This document shows, piece by piece, positions 9,319-19,626 of a DNA stretch of 64,000 nucleotides. The position numbers and the translations under genes are program-made. The notes beneath the pieces were generated by a model. It was not told the DNA's origin, searched no databases, and saw only the letters and a program-made list of their open reading frames with translations. The stretch covers positions 124,001 to 188,000 of the forward strand of contig JADKDK010000002.1 of assembly GCA_016718385.1 (NCBI GenBank), in the 5' to 3' direction. Numbering within the stretch: position 1 is the stretch's first letter; each line of letters opens with the position of its first letter. This DNA is from Gammaproteobacteria bacterium (lineage in GTDB: Bacteria > Pseudomonadota > Gammaproteobacteria > Pseudomonadales > UBA5518).

Positions 9319-10308
9319 ATGGATGCCATGCGTTTGGTGGAGATCAGCGCCTTCGGCGGGCCGCGGGTGCTGCGCGAGACCCGCGGTCCGCTCCCGGTGC
9401 CGCAGGCCGGCGAGGTGCTGGTCAGGGTAGCGTACGCGGGCGTGAACCGCCCGGACGTGGCGCAGCGCCAGGGCGTCTATCCGCCGCCGCCGGGCGCATC
9501 TCCGGTGCCGGGGCTGGAGATCGCCGGGCAGGTGGTGGCCACGGGGCCGGGCTGCGCGCGCTGGCGCGTGGGCGACGCGGTGTGCGCGCTCGTTGCCGGT
9601 GGCGGCTACGCCGAATACGCGACGGCGCCGGAGGCGCAATGCCTGCCGTTGCCGCGCGGGCTGTCGGTGTGCGAGGCCGCCGCACTGCCCGAGACCGCGT
9701 TCACCGTGTGGAGCAACGTGTTCGAGCGCGGGGCGCTCGCGCGCGGCGAACTGCTGCTGGTGCACGGCGGCACCAGTGGCATCGGCACGCTGGCGATTCA
9801 ACTCGCGAAGGCACGCGGCGCGCGCGTGATCGCGACCGCCGGCAGCGAGGACAAGTGCGCGGCCTGTCGCGAACTCGGTGCGGACCTCGCGGTGAACTAC
9901 CGCGAAACGGATTTCGTCACGGCGGTGAAGGAATTCAGCGCCGGGCGCGGCGCCGACGTGATCCTCGACATGGTCGGCGGCGATTACACGCAGCGCAACA
10001 TCCGCGCCGCCGCCGAGCAGGGGCGCATCGTGCAGATCGCCTTCCTGCAGGGCTCGAAGGCGGAACTCGACCTGATGCCGCTGATGCTCAAGCGCCTGGT
10101 GCTCACCGGCTCCACGCTGCGCGCGCGGTCGCTGGACTTCAAGGCAGCGCTCGCGCGCGCCGTGGAGCAGAACGTGTGGCCACTGGTGGAATCGGGGCGG
10201 GTGCGTCCGCGCGTCGCGCGCGTGTTCGGGCTCGCCGAGGCGGGCGCCGCGCATGCGCTGATGGAGTCCAGCGCGCACATCGGCAAGATCGTGCTGCGGA
10301 TCGATTGA
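9319..10308 (+). CDS. NAD(P)H quinone oxidoreductase, PIG3 family
   Basis: A 329-residue zinc-less medium-chain reductase. The ATG at 9319 follows GGGGAG; an alternative ATG is at 9328. PIG3-family marks are GVNRPDVAQRQGVYPPPPGAS near residue 38, VCALVAGGGYAEYA near 94, ALPETAFTVWSN, the NADPH site HGGTSGIGTLAIQLAK near 150, and the ending HALMESSAHIGKIVL. The family reduces quinones with NADPH in the cytosol. It probably shares a transcript with the preceding SDR. Confidence 0.88.
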   Translation: MDAMRLVEISAFGGPRVLRETRGPLPVPQAGEVLVRVAYAGVNRPDVAQRQGVYPPPPGASPVPGLEIAGQVVATGPGCARWRVGDAVCALVAGGGYAEYATAPEAQCLPLPRGLSVCEAAALPETAFTVWSNVFERGALARGELLLVHGGTSGIGTLAIQLAKARGARVIATAGSEDKCAACRELGADLAVNYRETDFVTAVKEFSAGRGADVILDMVGGDYTQRNIRAAAEQGRIVQIAFLQGSKAELDLMPLMLKRLVLTGSTLRARSLDFKAALARAVEQNVWPLVESGRVRPRVARVFGLAEAGAAHALMESSAHIGKIVLRID

Positions 10309-10361
10309 GCCGGCGGGTGCGCCTGCCCGGGTCCGGGAAGGCGCTCTGCGCGGCGCTGCGA

Positions 10362-11933
10362 TTACCAGCCGTCGCTGGCCTTGGCCGGTTGCTCCGGCGC
10401 GGCAGCGGCCGGCGCGCCCCGCGTCACGGTGCCGGCGCGCATGGCCTCGACCGAGACATCCGCCGGTGTTGCGGCCGGCGCCTCAGGTGCCACCAGGTGC
10501 TGCAGTTCACCCTGTTTGCGGATTGCCTCGCGGTAGATGGCGTCCTTGTCGATGAGCGGCGCCACGTCGGGTTCGGGCGGACATACCGCTGCCATGTCCG
10601 GTGCCTCCTCGTCGGTGCCCGGTCGTTCCATGGGGTGCAGGTCGTTGCCGAGCTCCAGCGCGCTGACGAGCGCGCCGGTGCCGGCCAGCGCGCGCGTGTA
10701 GGAGATGGCGTTCAGCCGCCTGGCGTTCACGTAGGCTCGCCGCGACATGAAGTACTCGTTCTCGGTGTCGAGCATGTCGAGCAGGGTGCGCTGGCCGATA
10801 TCGAACTGGCGCCGGTAGGCCATGCGAGCCTTTTCTATGGACGTCTGGTGACGGTCCAGGAAGATCAGCTGCTCGTCGGTTGCACGCATTTCGTTGAAGG
10901 CGATCGAGACTTCCTGGCGGACATTGCGGCAGGTCATCGTGCGCATGTCCTCCGCCTGGTTGGCCTTGTAGCGCAGGCGCCTGCGCTCGGCGAGGTCCGA
11001 ACCGCCGTTGTACAGGTTGTAGGTCATCGCCAGCTCGATGACGCCCTCCTCGTGGCGCCCGTTGATGTCGTCCTTGTCGTTCCAGATGTCCTGGCGCGCG
11101 CGCACGTCGAAGCGCGGCAGCATCGTGGCCTTCTGCACGTCGGCGGCGCTGTTGGCGGACCAGACGTTGGCGATCATCGCATTCATCTGCGGGTTCGAGG
11201 CGTAGGCGAGTGCTAGCGTGTCGTTGACGGTGCCCGGCAGCAGGTTCGGCGCGAGCTCGGGTTCCTGCAGCGATTCCGCGGGCGTCTCGCCGACGATGCG
11301 CTGGTAGCGCATGCTGGCATCGTGCAGGTTCGTGACGTCCGTCAGCAGGTTCGACTCCGAGAGCGCAAGGCGGCCGAAGGCCTGCTCCAGGTCGACGCCG
11401 CGGCTGACGCCCGCCCTGGTGCGACGCTCGATCTGCTCGTAGATCAGGCGGTGGGCGGCGTAGTTGTCCTTCGACAGTTCGACCAGCTCGCGATGGCGCA
11501 GCACGTCGTAGTACGCGCGGGCCACCTCCGCGCTGAGGCGTTCCGAGGCATCAAGGACCTCGAAATAGCGCCTGCGCGCCGCGAAGTCGAAGCTCCGCAC
11601 GCGATTGCGCGTGGCGAATCCGTCATAGATCATCTGGTTCAGCATCAGCGAGACGCGGTCGCGGGTGAAGTCGTACTCGTCAAAGCGCGGCTCGTCGATG
11701 CGCTCCGCCCCGACGGCTGCCTCCAGGTCCACGCGCGGCAGGTAGCCTCCCTTCGCTACGCGCGTTTGCTGCTCGGCCGCCTGGAACTCGTGGAAGGCGG
11801 AGAGCACTTCGGGGTTGTTCAGCACGGTCTGTCGAGCCGCGTCGCGCAGGGTGTTGAGCGCGCCGCCGTGCGCGGCGGCCGTCACGGCCAGGCACGCGAT
11901 GGCCATCGAAATGCGGTATCGGCTGCTCTTCAT
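10362..11933 (-). CDS. TolC-family outer membrane protein (LapE role)
   Basis: A 523-residue outer membrane factor. The ATG at 11933 gives a signal peptide (MKSSRYRISMAIACLAVTAAAHG). It begins like AggA/LapE-type TolC proteins, with TLRDAARQTVLNNPEVLSAFHEFQAAEQQTRVAKGGYLPRVD as the first helical repeat, and carries NVRQEVSIAFNEM and FDIGQRTLLDMLDTENEYF in the second. The tail after about residue 440 is Pro/Ala-rich. It is divergent from lapG and lies in the same cluster as a LapB/LapC type I secretion pair, so it is inferred to be the outer membrane channel for the adhesin at 15-19.6 kb. Confidence 0.85.
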   Translation of the reverse strand: MKSSRYRISMAIACLAVTAAAHGGALNTLRDAARQTVLNNPEVLSAFHEFQAAEQQTRVAKGGYLPRVDLEAAVGAERIDEPRFDEYDFTRDRVSLMLNQMIYDGFATRNRVRSFDFAARRRYFEVLDASERLSAEVARAYYDVLRHRELVELSKDNYAAHRLIYEQIERRTRAGVSRGVDLEQAFGRLALSESNLLTDVTNLHDASMRYQRIVGETPAESLQEPELAPNLLPGTVNDTLALAYASNPQMNAMIANVWSANSAADVQKATMLPRFDVRARQDIWNDKDDINGRHEEGVIELAMTYNLYNGGSDLAERRRLRYKANQAEDMRTMTCRNVRQEVSIAFNEMRATDEQLIFLDRHQTSIEKARMAYRRQFDIGQRTLLDMLDTENEYFMSRRAYVNARRLNAISYTRALAGTGALVSALELGNDLHPMERPGTDEEAPDMAAVCPPEPDVAPLIDKDAIYREAIRKQGELQHLVAPEAPAATPADVSVEAMRAGTVTRGAPAAAAPEQPAKASDGW

Positions 11934-12112
11934 CGGGGTCCCGTGTGGCTTCGAATCGGAGGGGCAGGGAGAAACAGTCTTCATTCTAGGCACTATATCG
12001 AGCCTACTGCGGGCAATCCAGCCGACGAAATGCCGCCTTGCTGCTACTGTTTGACCTGCATCACAGCGGAGCGGACGGACACGGTGAAGGGGCGGGACGG
12101 GAGCGGCGGGCC

Positions 12113-12808
12113 GTGGGCAACGGAATACCCGGGCGTTTGAGCGCGCCGGCACTGGCGCGCCGCGTCCTCGGTGCGCTGCTCGCCGTGCTCGGGCTGATCG
12201 GGGCGTGCCTGGCGAACCCGGATCTCGACCGGATCACGCAGATCGCACTGGAGCGCTACGGCGTGGATGCCGGCGAGTCGGTAGGGCTGTGGCGCGCGCT
12301 GGTCGAGGAGAACCGCGACCTGGCGGAGCGCGAGAAGCTCGAGCTCGTGAACACCTTCTTCAACCACCGCGTGGATTTCGAACAGGATGCCGTGGTCTGG
12401 GGTGTGCGGGATTACTGGGCCACCCCGCTCGAGACATTGGGGCGCGGCCAGGGCGACTGCGAGGATTTCAGCATCGCCAAGTACGTGACGCTCGGTCTGC
12501 TCGGCGTGCCGCTCGAACGCCTGCGCATCACCTACGTGCGCGCCGAGACCGGGCTCCCGGGCAGCGGAATCGTCCAGGCTCATATGGTGCTGGCCTACTA
12601 CCCGGCGCCCGGCATGGAGCCGCTGATCCTCGATAACCTCGTAGGCCAGCTTCACCCGGCCTCGCGCCGCCCCGACCTGAAGCCGGTGTTCGGTTTCAAC
12701 AGCCAGGGACTCTGGGTCGCCGGGAAGAAAGCGTCGGCGGACCCGACGGCGCGGTTGTCGCGATGGCGCGATCTGCTGCGCCGGATGAACGAAGAGGGCC
12801 TAAACTGA
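12113..12808 (+). CDS. lapG: LapG-type periplasmic cysteine protease
   Basis: A bacterial transglutaminase-like cysteine protease of 231 residues, using a GTG start at 12113 after a GGAG-rich stretch; an in-frame ATG at 12038 lacks a ribosome site. An N-terminal hydrophobic segment (VLGALLAVLGLIGACLA) exports it. The catalytic triad is visible: Cys in GQGDCEDFSIAKY, His in VQAHMVLAYY and Asp in LILDNLV. In the known Lap system LapG releases a cell-surface adhesin by cutting its N-terminal retention module when LapD does not hold it. LapD is encoded next, and a matching retention-module adhesin is encoded in the same cluster. Confidence 0.9.
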   Translation: MGNGIPGRLSAPALARRVLGALLAVLGLIGACLANPDLDRITQIALERYGVDAGESVGLWRALVEENRDLAEREKLELVNTFFNHRVDFEQDAVVWGVRDYWATPLETLGRGQGDCEDFSIAKYVTLGLLGVPLERLRITYVRAETGLPGSGIVQAHMVLAYYPAPGMEPLILDNLVGQLHPASRRPDLKPVFGFNSQGLWVAGKKASADPTARLSRWRDLLRRMNEEGLN

Positions 12809-12857
12809 TGGCCGCGTCGCAATTCCGTGAATCGGTCAGTTCGTGGGAGTCGTCAAC

Positions 12858-14801
12858 ATGTCGCTCGTAAAGCAGCTCTGGCTGGCGATCGCGCTGGTGA
12901 TGCTGATCGCCTTTGGCGGCAGTTTCCTCGTCAGCACGCTGTCGGCCCGGAATTACCTCGAGGAGCAGCTTAGGCTGAAGAATTTCGACAATGCGACCTC
13001 ACTGGCGGCCACCTTGTCGCAAACCCTGGAGCAGATGCCAAGAGACGAGGTGACCATCGAGCTGCAGATTGCCTCGCAATTCGATCTCGGGCATTACGAG
13101 AGCATCCGTCTCGTCGATCCCTCGGGCAAGGCGCTGGTGGAGCTGGAGAGCGATGCCGGCGTGGACGGTGCTCCGGAGTGGTTCGCGCGCTTGTTCCGCA
13201 TCGAGGCCGAACCGGGCCTGGCGCAGGTGCAGAACGGCTGGCAACCCTACGGGACGCTGAGCGTTAGCAGCCAGGCCAGCTTCGCGTATCGCGAACTCTG
13301 GAACAGCATGTTGCGCCTGCTGGGCTGGTTCCTCGCCGCCGCAGTGCTCACGGGCATGGCCGGCACCGTGCTGCTGCGCCTCATCCTGCGTCCGCTCGGC
13401 GCGGTGGTGGACCAGGCCGAGGCTATCGGCGCACGGCGCTTCATCACCACCGCGGAGCCCGCGACCCGGGAGTTCCGTGCCGTGGTGCGCTCCATGAATG
13501 CGCTGGCAACGCGCGTGAGACAGATGCTCCAGGACGAATCCTCGCGTCTCGACCAACTGCGCCGCGAGGCACACCACGACGCCGTCACAGGTCTGCTCAA
13601 CCGCAGCCACTTCCTGGCACGGGTGCAGAGCGTGCTGGCGCGAGAGGATGCCGGCGCCGAGGGTGTGCTGGTCATCGCCCGGCTGCTCGATCTGCACGAG
13701 TTGAACCGGGAGCAGGGTTGGGCCGTGATGGACACGCTGATCAAGCGCTTCGCCGAGGCGCTGCGCGCCATCGCGCCGAAGGACGCGGAGTGGATCTTCG
13801 GGCGCCTGAACGGTTCCGATTTCGCCGTGCTGGCGCCCGGGGAGGACGATGCCGGCGCGCTGGCGCAACGGGTGCAGGAGGCGCTGCAGATGCTCGCCCG
13901 CGAACTCGACCTGCAGGCAGTGTGTCACTTGCCGGCGGCGGCGACACCCTACCGGCACGGCGACCAGCTCTCGCGAGTGCTCGCGCGCGTCGACGTGGCG
14001 CTGGCGAATGCCGTCGCGGCGGGCGGTGACACAGTGCAGGTGGCGGGACTGGAACAGGCGCTGCCCGACGCCGGGAAGCGCATGGATCTCGTGACGTGGC
14101 GCCAGCGCTTCGACTCGGCACTCACCATGGGCCAATTGAAACTGCACAGCTACCCGGTGGTCGATGCCGGAGGACAGTTGCTGCATGGCGAATGCGTCGC
14201 GCGATTGCGACTGGATGCGGAAAGTGACTGGCTGAACGCGGGTGAATTCGTTCCCTGGCTCGCACGCCTGGGCGATCTCGCGCGGCTGGACGAGATGGTC
14301 CTCGACCTCGCGATCGCGCGGCTGCTCAACTGCACCGACGATCTCTGCATCAATTTCTCGGCGCAATCGATGAACGATGCCGTCCTGGTGCATCGCCTGG
14401 CATCGCGTCTTGGCGAGACGCCCGAACTCGCGAAGCGGCTCTGGCTGGAAGTTCCCGAATACGGCGTATTCCAGAACCTCGAGAATTTCCGCATTCTCAG
14501 CGCGCTGCTCAAGCCCCTGGGATGCCGCATCGGGATCGAGCACGTGGGGCATCAGGTCGCGCGGATCGGCGAATTGCACGACCTGGGTCTCGACTATCTG
14601 AAAATCGATGCGTCCTTCGTGCACGGCATCGACCAGAACCAGGCCAACCAGGTCTTTCTGCGCGGGCTCGCGATGATCGGGCACTCGATCGGACTCAGCG
14701 CGATGGCCGAGGGAGTGGGTAGCGAGGCGGAGTTCCGCGCGCTGGTCGAGCTCGGCTTCGATGGTGCCACCGGGCCTGCCGTTACCACGCGCGGCGGCTG
14801 A
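12858..14801 (+). CDS. lapD: LapD-type inner-membrane c-di-GMP receptor
   Basis: A 647-residue protein starting MSLVKQLWLA at 12858 after GGGAG, as in known LapD proteins. The order is TM1 (about 7-27), periplasmic output domain (28-150), TM2 (about 152-174), HAMP, a degenerate GGDEF domain (NGSDF in place of GGEEF) and an EAL domain (about 415-640) that lacks catalytic residues (GECVARL where EAL is expected). It should therefore bind rather than make or break c-di-GMP. When bound, LapD sequesters LapG and so keeps the adhesin on the surface. It lies 49 bases after lapG on the same strand. Confidence 0.92.
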   Translation: MSLVKQLWLAIALVMLIAFGGSFLVSTLSARNYLEEQLRLKNFDNATSLAATLSQTLEQMPRDEVTIELQIASQFDLGHYESIRLVDPSGKALVELESDAGVDGAPEWFARLFRIEAEPGLAQVQNGWQPYGTLSVSSQASFAYRELWNSMLRLLGWFLAAAVLTGMAGTVLLRLILRPLGAVVDQAEAIGARRFITTAEPATREFRAVVRSMNALATRVRQMLQDESSRLDQLRREAHHDAVTGLLNRSHFLARVQSVLAREDAGAEGVLVIARLLDLHELNREQGWAVMDTLIKRFAEALRAIAPKDAEWIFGRLNGSDFAVLAPGEDDAGALAQRVQEALQMLARELDLQAVCHLPAAATPYRHGDQLSRVLARVDVALANAVAAGGDTVQVAGLEQALPDAGKRMDLVTWRQRFDSALTMGQLKLHSYPVVDAGGQLLHGECVARLRLDAESDWLNAGEFVPWLARLGDLARLDEMVLDLAIARLLNCTDDLCINFSAQSMNDAVLVHRLASRLGETPELAKRLWLEVPEYGVFQNLENFRILSALLKPLGCRIGIEHVGHQVARIGELHDLGLDYLKIDASFVHGIDQNQANQVFLRGLAMIGHSIGLSAMAEGVGSEAEFRALVELGFDGATGPAVTTRGG

Positions 14802-14806
14802 TTCAC

Positions 14807-15130
14807 CTACAGCAGGCTGGTATCGTCGCCGAGCAGCCCGAGGTGCGAACCGGTCTCGCGCAGGCCGCGCCGTTCTATCAGCTTGCGCTGCGCAGCCGCT
14901 GGCAGGTCGGTGAAGCGGATCAGGTTCTTGTCGATCAGCAGGTTCACCAGGTCGTCCAGAACCCGGACCACGTCGCGGTCTGATTCCTGCAGCCGCGCCT
15001 TCGCGTCGCCGAGCCGATGCTCGAACTCGGCGATTTCGGCCGCATCCAGCGGCGCCTCCTGGAATCCCTCGAGCTCTTCGCTGCTCAGCGCGATTAGCTG
15101 TCCGGTCGCGTCGCGTCGCACATAGGGCAT
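14807..15130 (-). CDS. Small conserved protein of unknown function beside lapD
   Basis: A 107-residue soluble, acidic protein beginning MPYVRRDATGQLIAL, with a helical core ESDRDVVRVLDDLVNLLIDKN and LIRFTDLPAAAQRKLIERR. Similar proteins occur in Pseudomonas-like genomes, sometimes mislabelled 'tryptophan synthase subunit beta-like'; I do not know a proven role. It follows the adhesin gene by 61 bases on the same strand, so it may be the last gene of the adhesin transcript. It ends 5 bases from the convergent lapD stop. Confidence 0.55.
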   Translation of the reverse strand: MPYVRRDATGQLIALSSEELEGFQEAPLDAAEIAEFEHRLGDAKARLQESDRDVVRVLDDLVNLLIDKNLIRFTDLPAAAQRKLIERRGLRETGSHLGLLGDDTSLL

Positions 15131-15191
15131 TGCTCGTTCTCCTCGGCCGGGACCCTGCCCGGCGCCAGGCCGGACAGGGCCGCAGCCCGCC

Positions 15192-18100
15192 TCACTCGGT
15201 GATCAGCTTGCCGTGGTTGATCAGCATGTCGATTATCTGCTGATCGTTGCCGATGCTCAGCAGGTCGACGTTCTGCAGTTCGATCGTCTGGTAGGCCACG
15301 TTCGCGTCGTGGGCGGCGTCGCCCGTGAAGTCGCCCGCCGGGCTGATCTTCACCAGGGTGCCACCAGTGCCCGAGTCCTCGAAGTGCAGGTAACTGTCGA
15401 GACTGGCGGCACTCTCCGGAGGCAGGAGATCCCTGAGGTCTAGCACGTCGCCGCCGCTTGCCGGCTCGTTCATGTCGAAGTTGCTGATCGTGTCGTGAGC
15501 GCCGGGTTCCGCCAGCGTCCACTTGAACACGTCCGCACCTTCGCTACCCGCGAACAGGTTGTCTCCGCTGTCATCCGACAGCAGTTCACTAGCTCCGCCG
15601 GCGACATCGTCCTTGCCGGAGGCCCTGTGGCCGCGTTCCTCGGGTTCGTCGTCCTTCGCCTGGCGGTTGCCGTCATCGATGGCGGTCGTGTCGAGTACGT
15701 CACTCATGCCCAGCGCTGTCGCTGGCTGCGCCAGCTCGATCGGATCAAGGCTCGCGATCTGTGCCGGGCTGATATTCACCGAACCGTCATAGGTGCCCGA
15801 CGCCAGCGCGTCGTTACCCCCCGTGTTCTGGATGAGATCGGTGTAGGTGGTCCCGAAGGTGTGAATCCCCAGCCCCGCCTTGATGGCGTATCCGACGACC
15901 GAGTAACCCTCGAGGACGGGATCGGCATTCACAGCGGCCGCCACCGCAGCGGCGAGGGTTGCCGGCTGCGCGTAGTCGTTGATGTTCAACGATGAGCTGT
16001 AGTTCAGCTTGACCGCTACCAGGCTGTCCCCGCTGGTCAGGTAGAACACCACATTGGAGATGTCCTTGGGCGTTGGCGTCGGTGCCGGCGTTGGAGTCGG
16101 CGTCGGTTCCGGAGTGGGTTCCGGTGTTGGTGCAGGCGTCGGCTCCGGAGTGGGTTCCGGGGTCGGAGCCGGAGTCGGCGCGGGCGTGGGGGCCGGAGTG
16201 GGTTCCGGAGTCGGCGCGGGCGTCGGAGCCGGCGTGGGCGCCGGCGTGGGCTCCGGTGTCGGTGCAGGCGTGGGCTCGGGCGTCGGGGCCGGCGTGGGTT
16301 CCGGGGTCGGCGCAGGTGTCGGTGCCGGCGTGGGCTCGGGCGTTGGGGCCGGTGTCGGCGCAGGCGTCGGTGCCGGTGTGGGCTCGGGCGTTGGGGCCGG
16401 TGTCGGCGGGCGTCGGTGCCGGTGTGGGCTCGGGCGTTGGAGCCGGAGTCGGTGCAGGCGTCGGTGCCGGCGTGGGTTCCGGCGTCGGCGCCGGAGTTGG
16501 TGCAGGCGTCGGTGCCGGTGTGGGCTCGGGTGTTGGAGCCGGTGTCGGCGCAGGTGTTGGCGCCGGCGTGGGTTCCGGGGTCGGCGCCGGTTGGTCGGTG
16601 CCGGTGTGGGCTCAGGCGTTGGAGCCGGAGTCGGCGCAGGTGTTGGCGCCGGCGTGGGCTCGGGTGTCGGAGCCGGGGTCGGTGCAGGCGTCGGTGCCGG
16701 CGTGGGCTCGGGTGTTGGAGCCGGTGTCGGCGCTGGCGTGGGCTCGGGTGTCGGAGCCGGAGTCGGCGCAGGCGTCGGTGCCGGTGTGGGCTCGGGCGTC
16801 GGCGCCGGAGTCGGTGCAGGCGTCGGGGCCGGCGTGGGCTCAGGCGTTGGAGCCGGGGTCGGCGCCGGGGTCGGCGCAGGCGTCGGGGCCGGTGTCGGCG
16901 CAGGCGTCGGTGCCGGTGTGGGTTCCGGCGTCGGCGCAGGCGTCGGTGCCGGCGTGGGCTCGGGCGTCGGGGCCGGCGTGGGTTCCGGGGTCGGCGCCGG
17001 CGTTGGTGCAGGCGTCGGTGCCGGTGTGGGCTCGGGTGTTGGAGCCGGTGTCGGCGCAGGTGTTGGCGCCGGCGTGGGCTCGGGTGTCGGAGCCGGAGTC
17101 GGTGCAGGCGTCGGTGCCGGCGTGGGTTCCGGCGTCGGCGCAGGCGTCGGTGCCGGCGTGGGTTCCGGGGTCGGCGCCGGAGTCGGCGCAGGCGTGGGCT
17201 CCGGAGTGGGTTCCGGAGTCGGCGCAGGCGTTGGCGCCGGTGTGGGTTCCGGGGTCGGCGCCGGAGTTGGTGCAGGCGTCGGTGCCGGTGTGGGCTCGGG
17301 TGTTGGAGCCGGAGTCGGCGCAGGCGTTGGCGCCGGCGTGGGTTCCGGGGTCGGCGCAGGCGTCGGTGCCGGCGTCGGTGCCGGCGTGGGCTCGGGTGTT
17401 GGAGCCGGTGTCGGCGCAGGTGTTGGCGCCGGCGTGGGCTCGGGTGTCGGAGCCGGAGTCGGTGCAGGCGTCGGTGCCGGCGTGGGCTCGGGTGTTGGAG
17501 CCGGTGTCGGCGCTGGCGTGGGCTCGGGTGTTGGAGCCGGTGTCGGCGCTGGCGTGGGCTCGGGTGTCGGAGCCGGAGTCGGCGCAGGCGTCGGTGCCGG
17601 CGTGGGCTCAGGCGTTGGAGCCGGGGTCGGTGCAGGTGTTGGCGCTGGCGTGGGCTCGGGTGTCGGAGCCGGAGTCGGCGCAGGCGTCGGTGCCGGCGTG
17701 GGCTCGGGTGTCGGTGCCGGTGTGGGTTCCGGAGTCGGTGCCGGCGTCGGTGCAGGCGTTGGCGCCGGCGTGGGCTCGGGCGTTGGCGCCGGAGTCGGCG
17801 CTGGCGTGGGCTCCGGAGTGGGTTCCGGAGTCGGCGCAGGCGTTGGCGCCGGTGTGGGTTCCGGGGTCGGCGCCGGAGTTGGTGCAGGCGTCGGTGCCGG
17901 TGTGGGCTCGGGTGTTGGAGCCGGTGTCGGCGCAGGTGTTGGCGCCGGCGTGGGCTCGGGTGTCGGAGCCGGAGTCGGTGCAGGCGTCGGTGCCGGTGTG
18001 GGCTCGGGCGTTGGAGCCGGAGTCGGTGCAGGCGTCGGTGCCGGTGTGGGCTCGGGCGTTGGAGCCGGAGTCGGTGCAGGCGTCGGTGCCGGTGTGGGCT

Positions 18101-19626
18101 CGGGCGTCGGCGCAGGCGTCGGTGCCGGCGTGGGCTCAGGCGTTGGAGCCGGGGTCGGTGCAGGTGTTGGCGCTGGCGTGGGCTCGGGTGTCGGAGCCGG
18201 AGTCGGCGCAGGCGTTGGTGCCGGTGTGGGTTCCGGTGTCGGAGCCGGGGTCGGTGCCGGTGTGGGTTCCGGGTGTCGGAGCCGGAGTCGGCGCAGGCGT
18301 CGGTGCCGGCGTGGGCTCGGGTGTCGGAGCCGGAGTCGGCGCAGGCGTGGGCTCCGGAGTGGGTTCCGGAGTCGGCGCAGGCGTTGGCGCCGGTGTGGGT
18401 TCCGGCGTCGGCGCCGGAGTTGGTGCAGGCGTCGGTGCCGGTGTGGGCTCGGGTGTTGGAGCCGGTGTCGGCGCAGGTGTTGGCGCCGGCGTGGGCTCGG
18501 GTGTCGGAGCCGGAGTCGGTGCAGGCGTCGGTGCCGGCGTGGGCTCGGGTGTTGGAGCCGGTGTCGGCGCTGGCGTGGGCTCGGGTGTCGGAGCCGGAGT
18601 CGGCGCAGGCGTCGGTGCCGGTGTGGGCTCGGGTGTTGGAGCCGGTGTCGGCGCAGGTGTTGGCGCCGGCGTGGGCTCGGGTGTCGGAGCCGGAGTCGGT
18701 GCAGGCGTCGGTGCCGGTGTGGGCTCGGGCGTTGGGGCCGGTGTCGGCGCAGGCGTCGGTGCCGGTGTGGGCTCGGGCGTCGGCGCAGGCGTCGGTGCCG
18801 GCGTGGGCTCGGGTGTCGGAGCCGGAGTCGGCGCAGGCGTCGGTGCCGGCGTGGGCTCGGGCGTCGGCGCCGGAGTTGGTGCAGGCGTCGGTGCCGGTGT
18901 GGGCTCGGGTGTTGGAGCCGGTGTCGGCGCAGGTGTTGGCGCCGGCGTGGGCTCGGGTGTCGGAGCCGGAGTCGGTGCAGGCGTCGGTGCCGGCGTGGGC
19001 TCGGGTGTTGGAGCCGGTGTCGGCGCTGGCGTGGGCTCGGGTGTCGGAGCCGGAGTCGGCGCAGGCGTCGGTGCCGGTGTGGGCTCGGGCGTCGGGGCCG
19101 GCGTGGGTTCCGGGGTCGGCGCAGGCGTCGGTGCCGGTGTGGGCTCGGGTGTCGGAGCCGGAGTCGGTGCAGGCGTGGGCTCGGGTGTCGGCGCCGGAGT
19201 GGGTGACGGAGTCGGCTCTACGCTCTCCACGATCCGCAGAACGCGCACGAAGTCGTGCCCGTCACCAGGAACGCCGCCGTCGAATCCGGCAGACGTCGCA
19301 GGCAGCTTATCCAGGAGGTCCCCACTATCACTCAGGGACTGGAGCAACTGTTCCACGCTGGCGGAATCGACTGCGCTCTCGGTGGCGTCAGGCGCCTCCT
19401 CCGGCGCCAGTTCGGGACTGATCGCAATCGTCCTGCTTTCACCGATGGCCAGCGTCCCGCCGCTAAAGAACTCGATTTCGACACGGGCGCCACTTTCAGT
19501 GACGATCTCCTCGCCTTCGCGAACCGTCTCGCCGAATCGCAACCTGCGCAAGCCACCTTCGGCGTCGCGCGCAAAGGCTGCTCCGGTAAGTCTGACGACG
19601 GTCGCGATGGGCTGACCAGTTGGCAT
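15192..19626 (-). CDS. LapA-like retention-module adhesin with Pro-Thr stalk (frame broken three times)
   Basis: A type I-secreted surface adhesin of about 1,475 residues. It starts at the ATG at 19626 after AGGAG. Residues 1-135 form a retention module (IATVVRLTG, GETVREGEEIVTESGARVEIEF, GGTLAIGES) ending in a LapG-site-like TSAG at residues 111-114. The stalk is PTPx repeats with x mostly Ala or Glu, from about residue 138. The C-terminal 300 residues include a NLFAGSEGADVFKW RTX-like element and a type I secretion target ending INHGKLITE. As given, the frame breaks near 18272 (one extra G), 16590 (10 bases short) and 16408 (2 bases short). The net change restores the frame, so the N- and C-terminal parts belong to one gene. 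Confidence 0.85.
16071..19216 (-). repeat. Tandem PTPA/PTPE coding repeat
   Basis: About 3.1 kb of near-perfect 12-bp units encode PTPA or PTPE on the minus strand; units group into 24-, 36- and 48-base patterns such as PTPAPTPEPTPA. Synonymous third-base differences between units show that the amino acid pattern, not just the DNA, is kept. Longer blocks of several hundred bases recur (compare around 16480-16560, 17000-17080, 17860-17940 and 18400-18480), which fits recent segmental duplication. The plus strand reads as Gly-Val-Gly-Ala frames, which are shadows. Confidence 0.95.

Noticed and set aside
16071..19216. CRISPR array
   Set aside because: The repeats are contiguous 12-bp coding units without unique spacers.
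16054..19615. Very long plus-strand frames of Gly-Val-Gly-Ala or Arg-Cys-Gly repeats
   Set aside because: They are the reverse complement of the PTPA/PTPE coding repeat; the minus strand has a start with a ribosome site, a retention module and a secretion signal.
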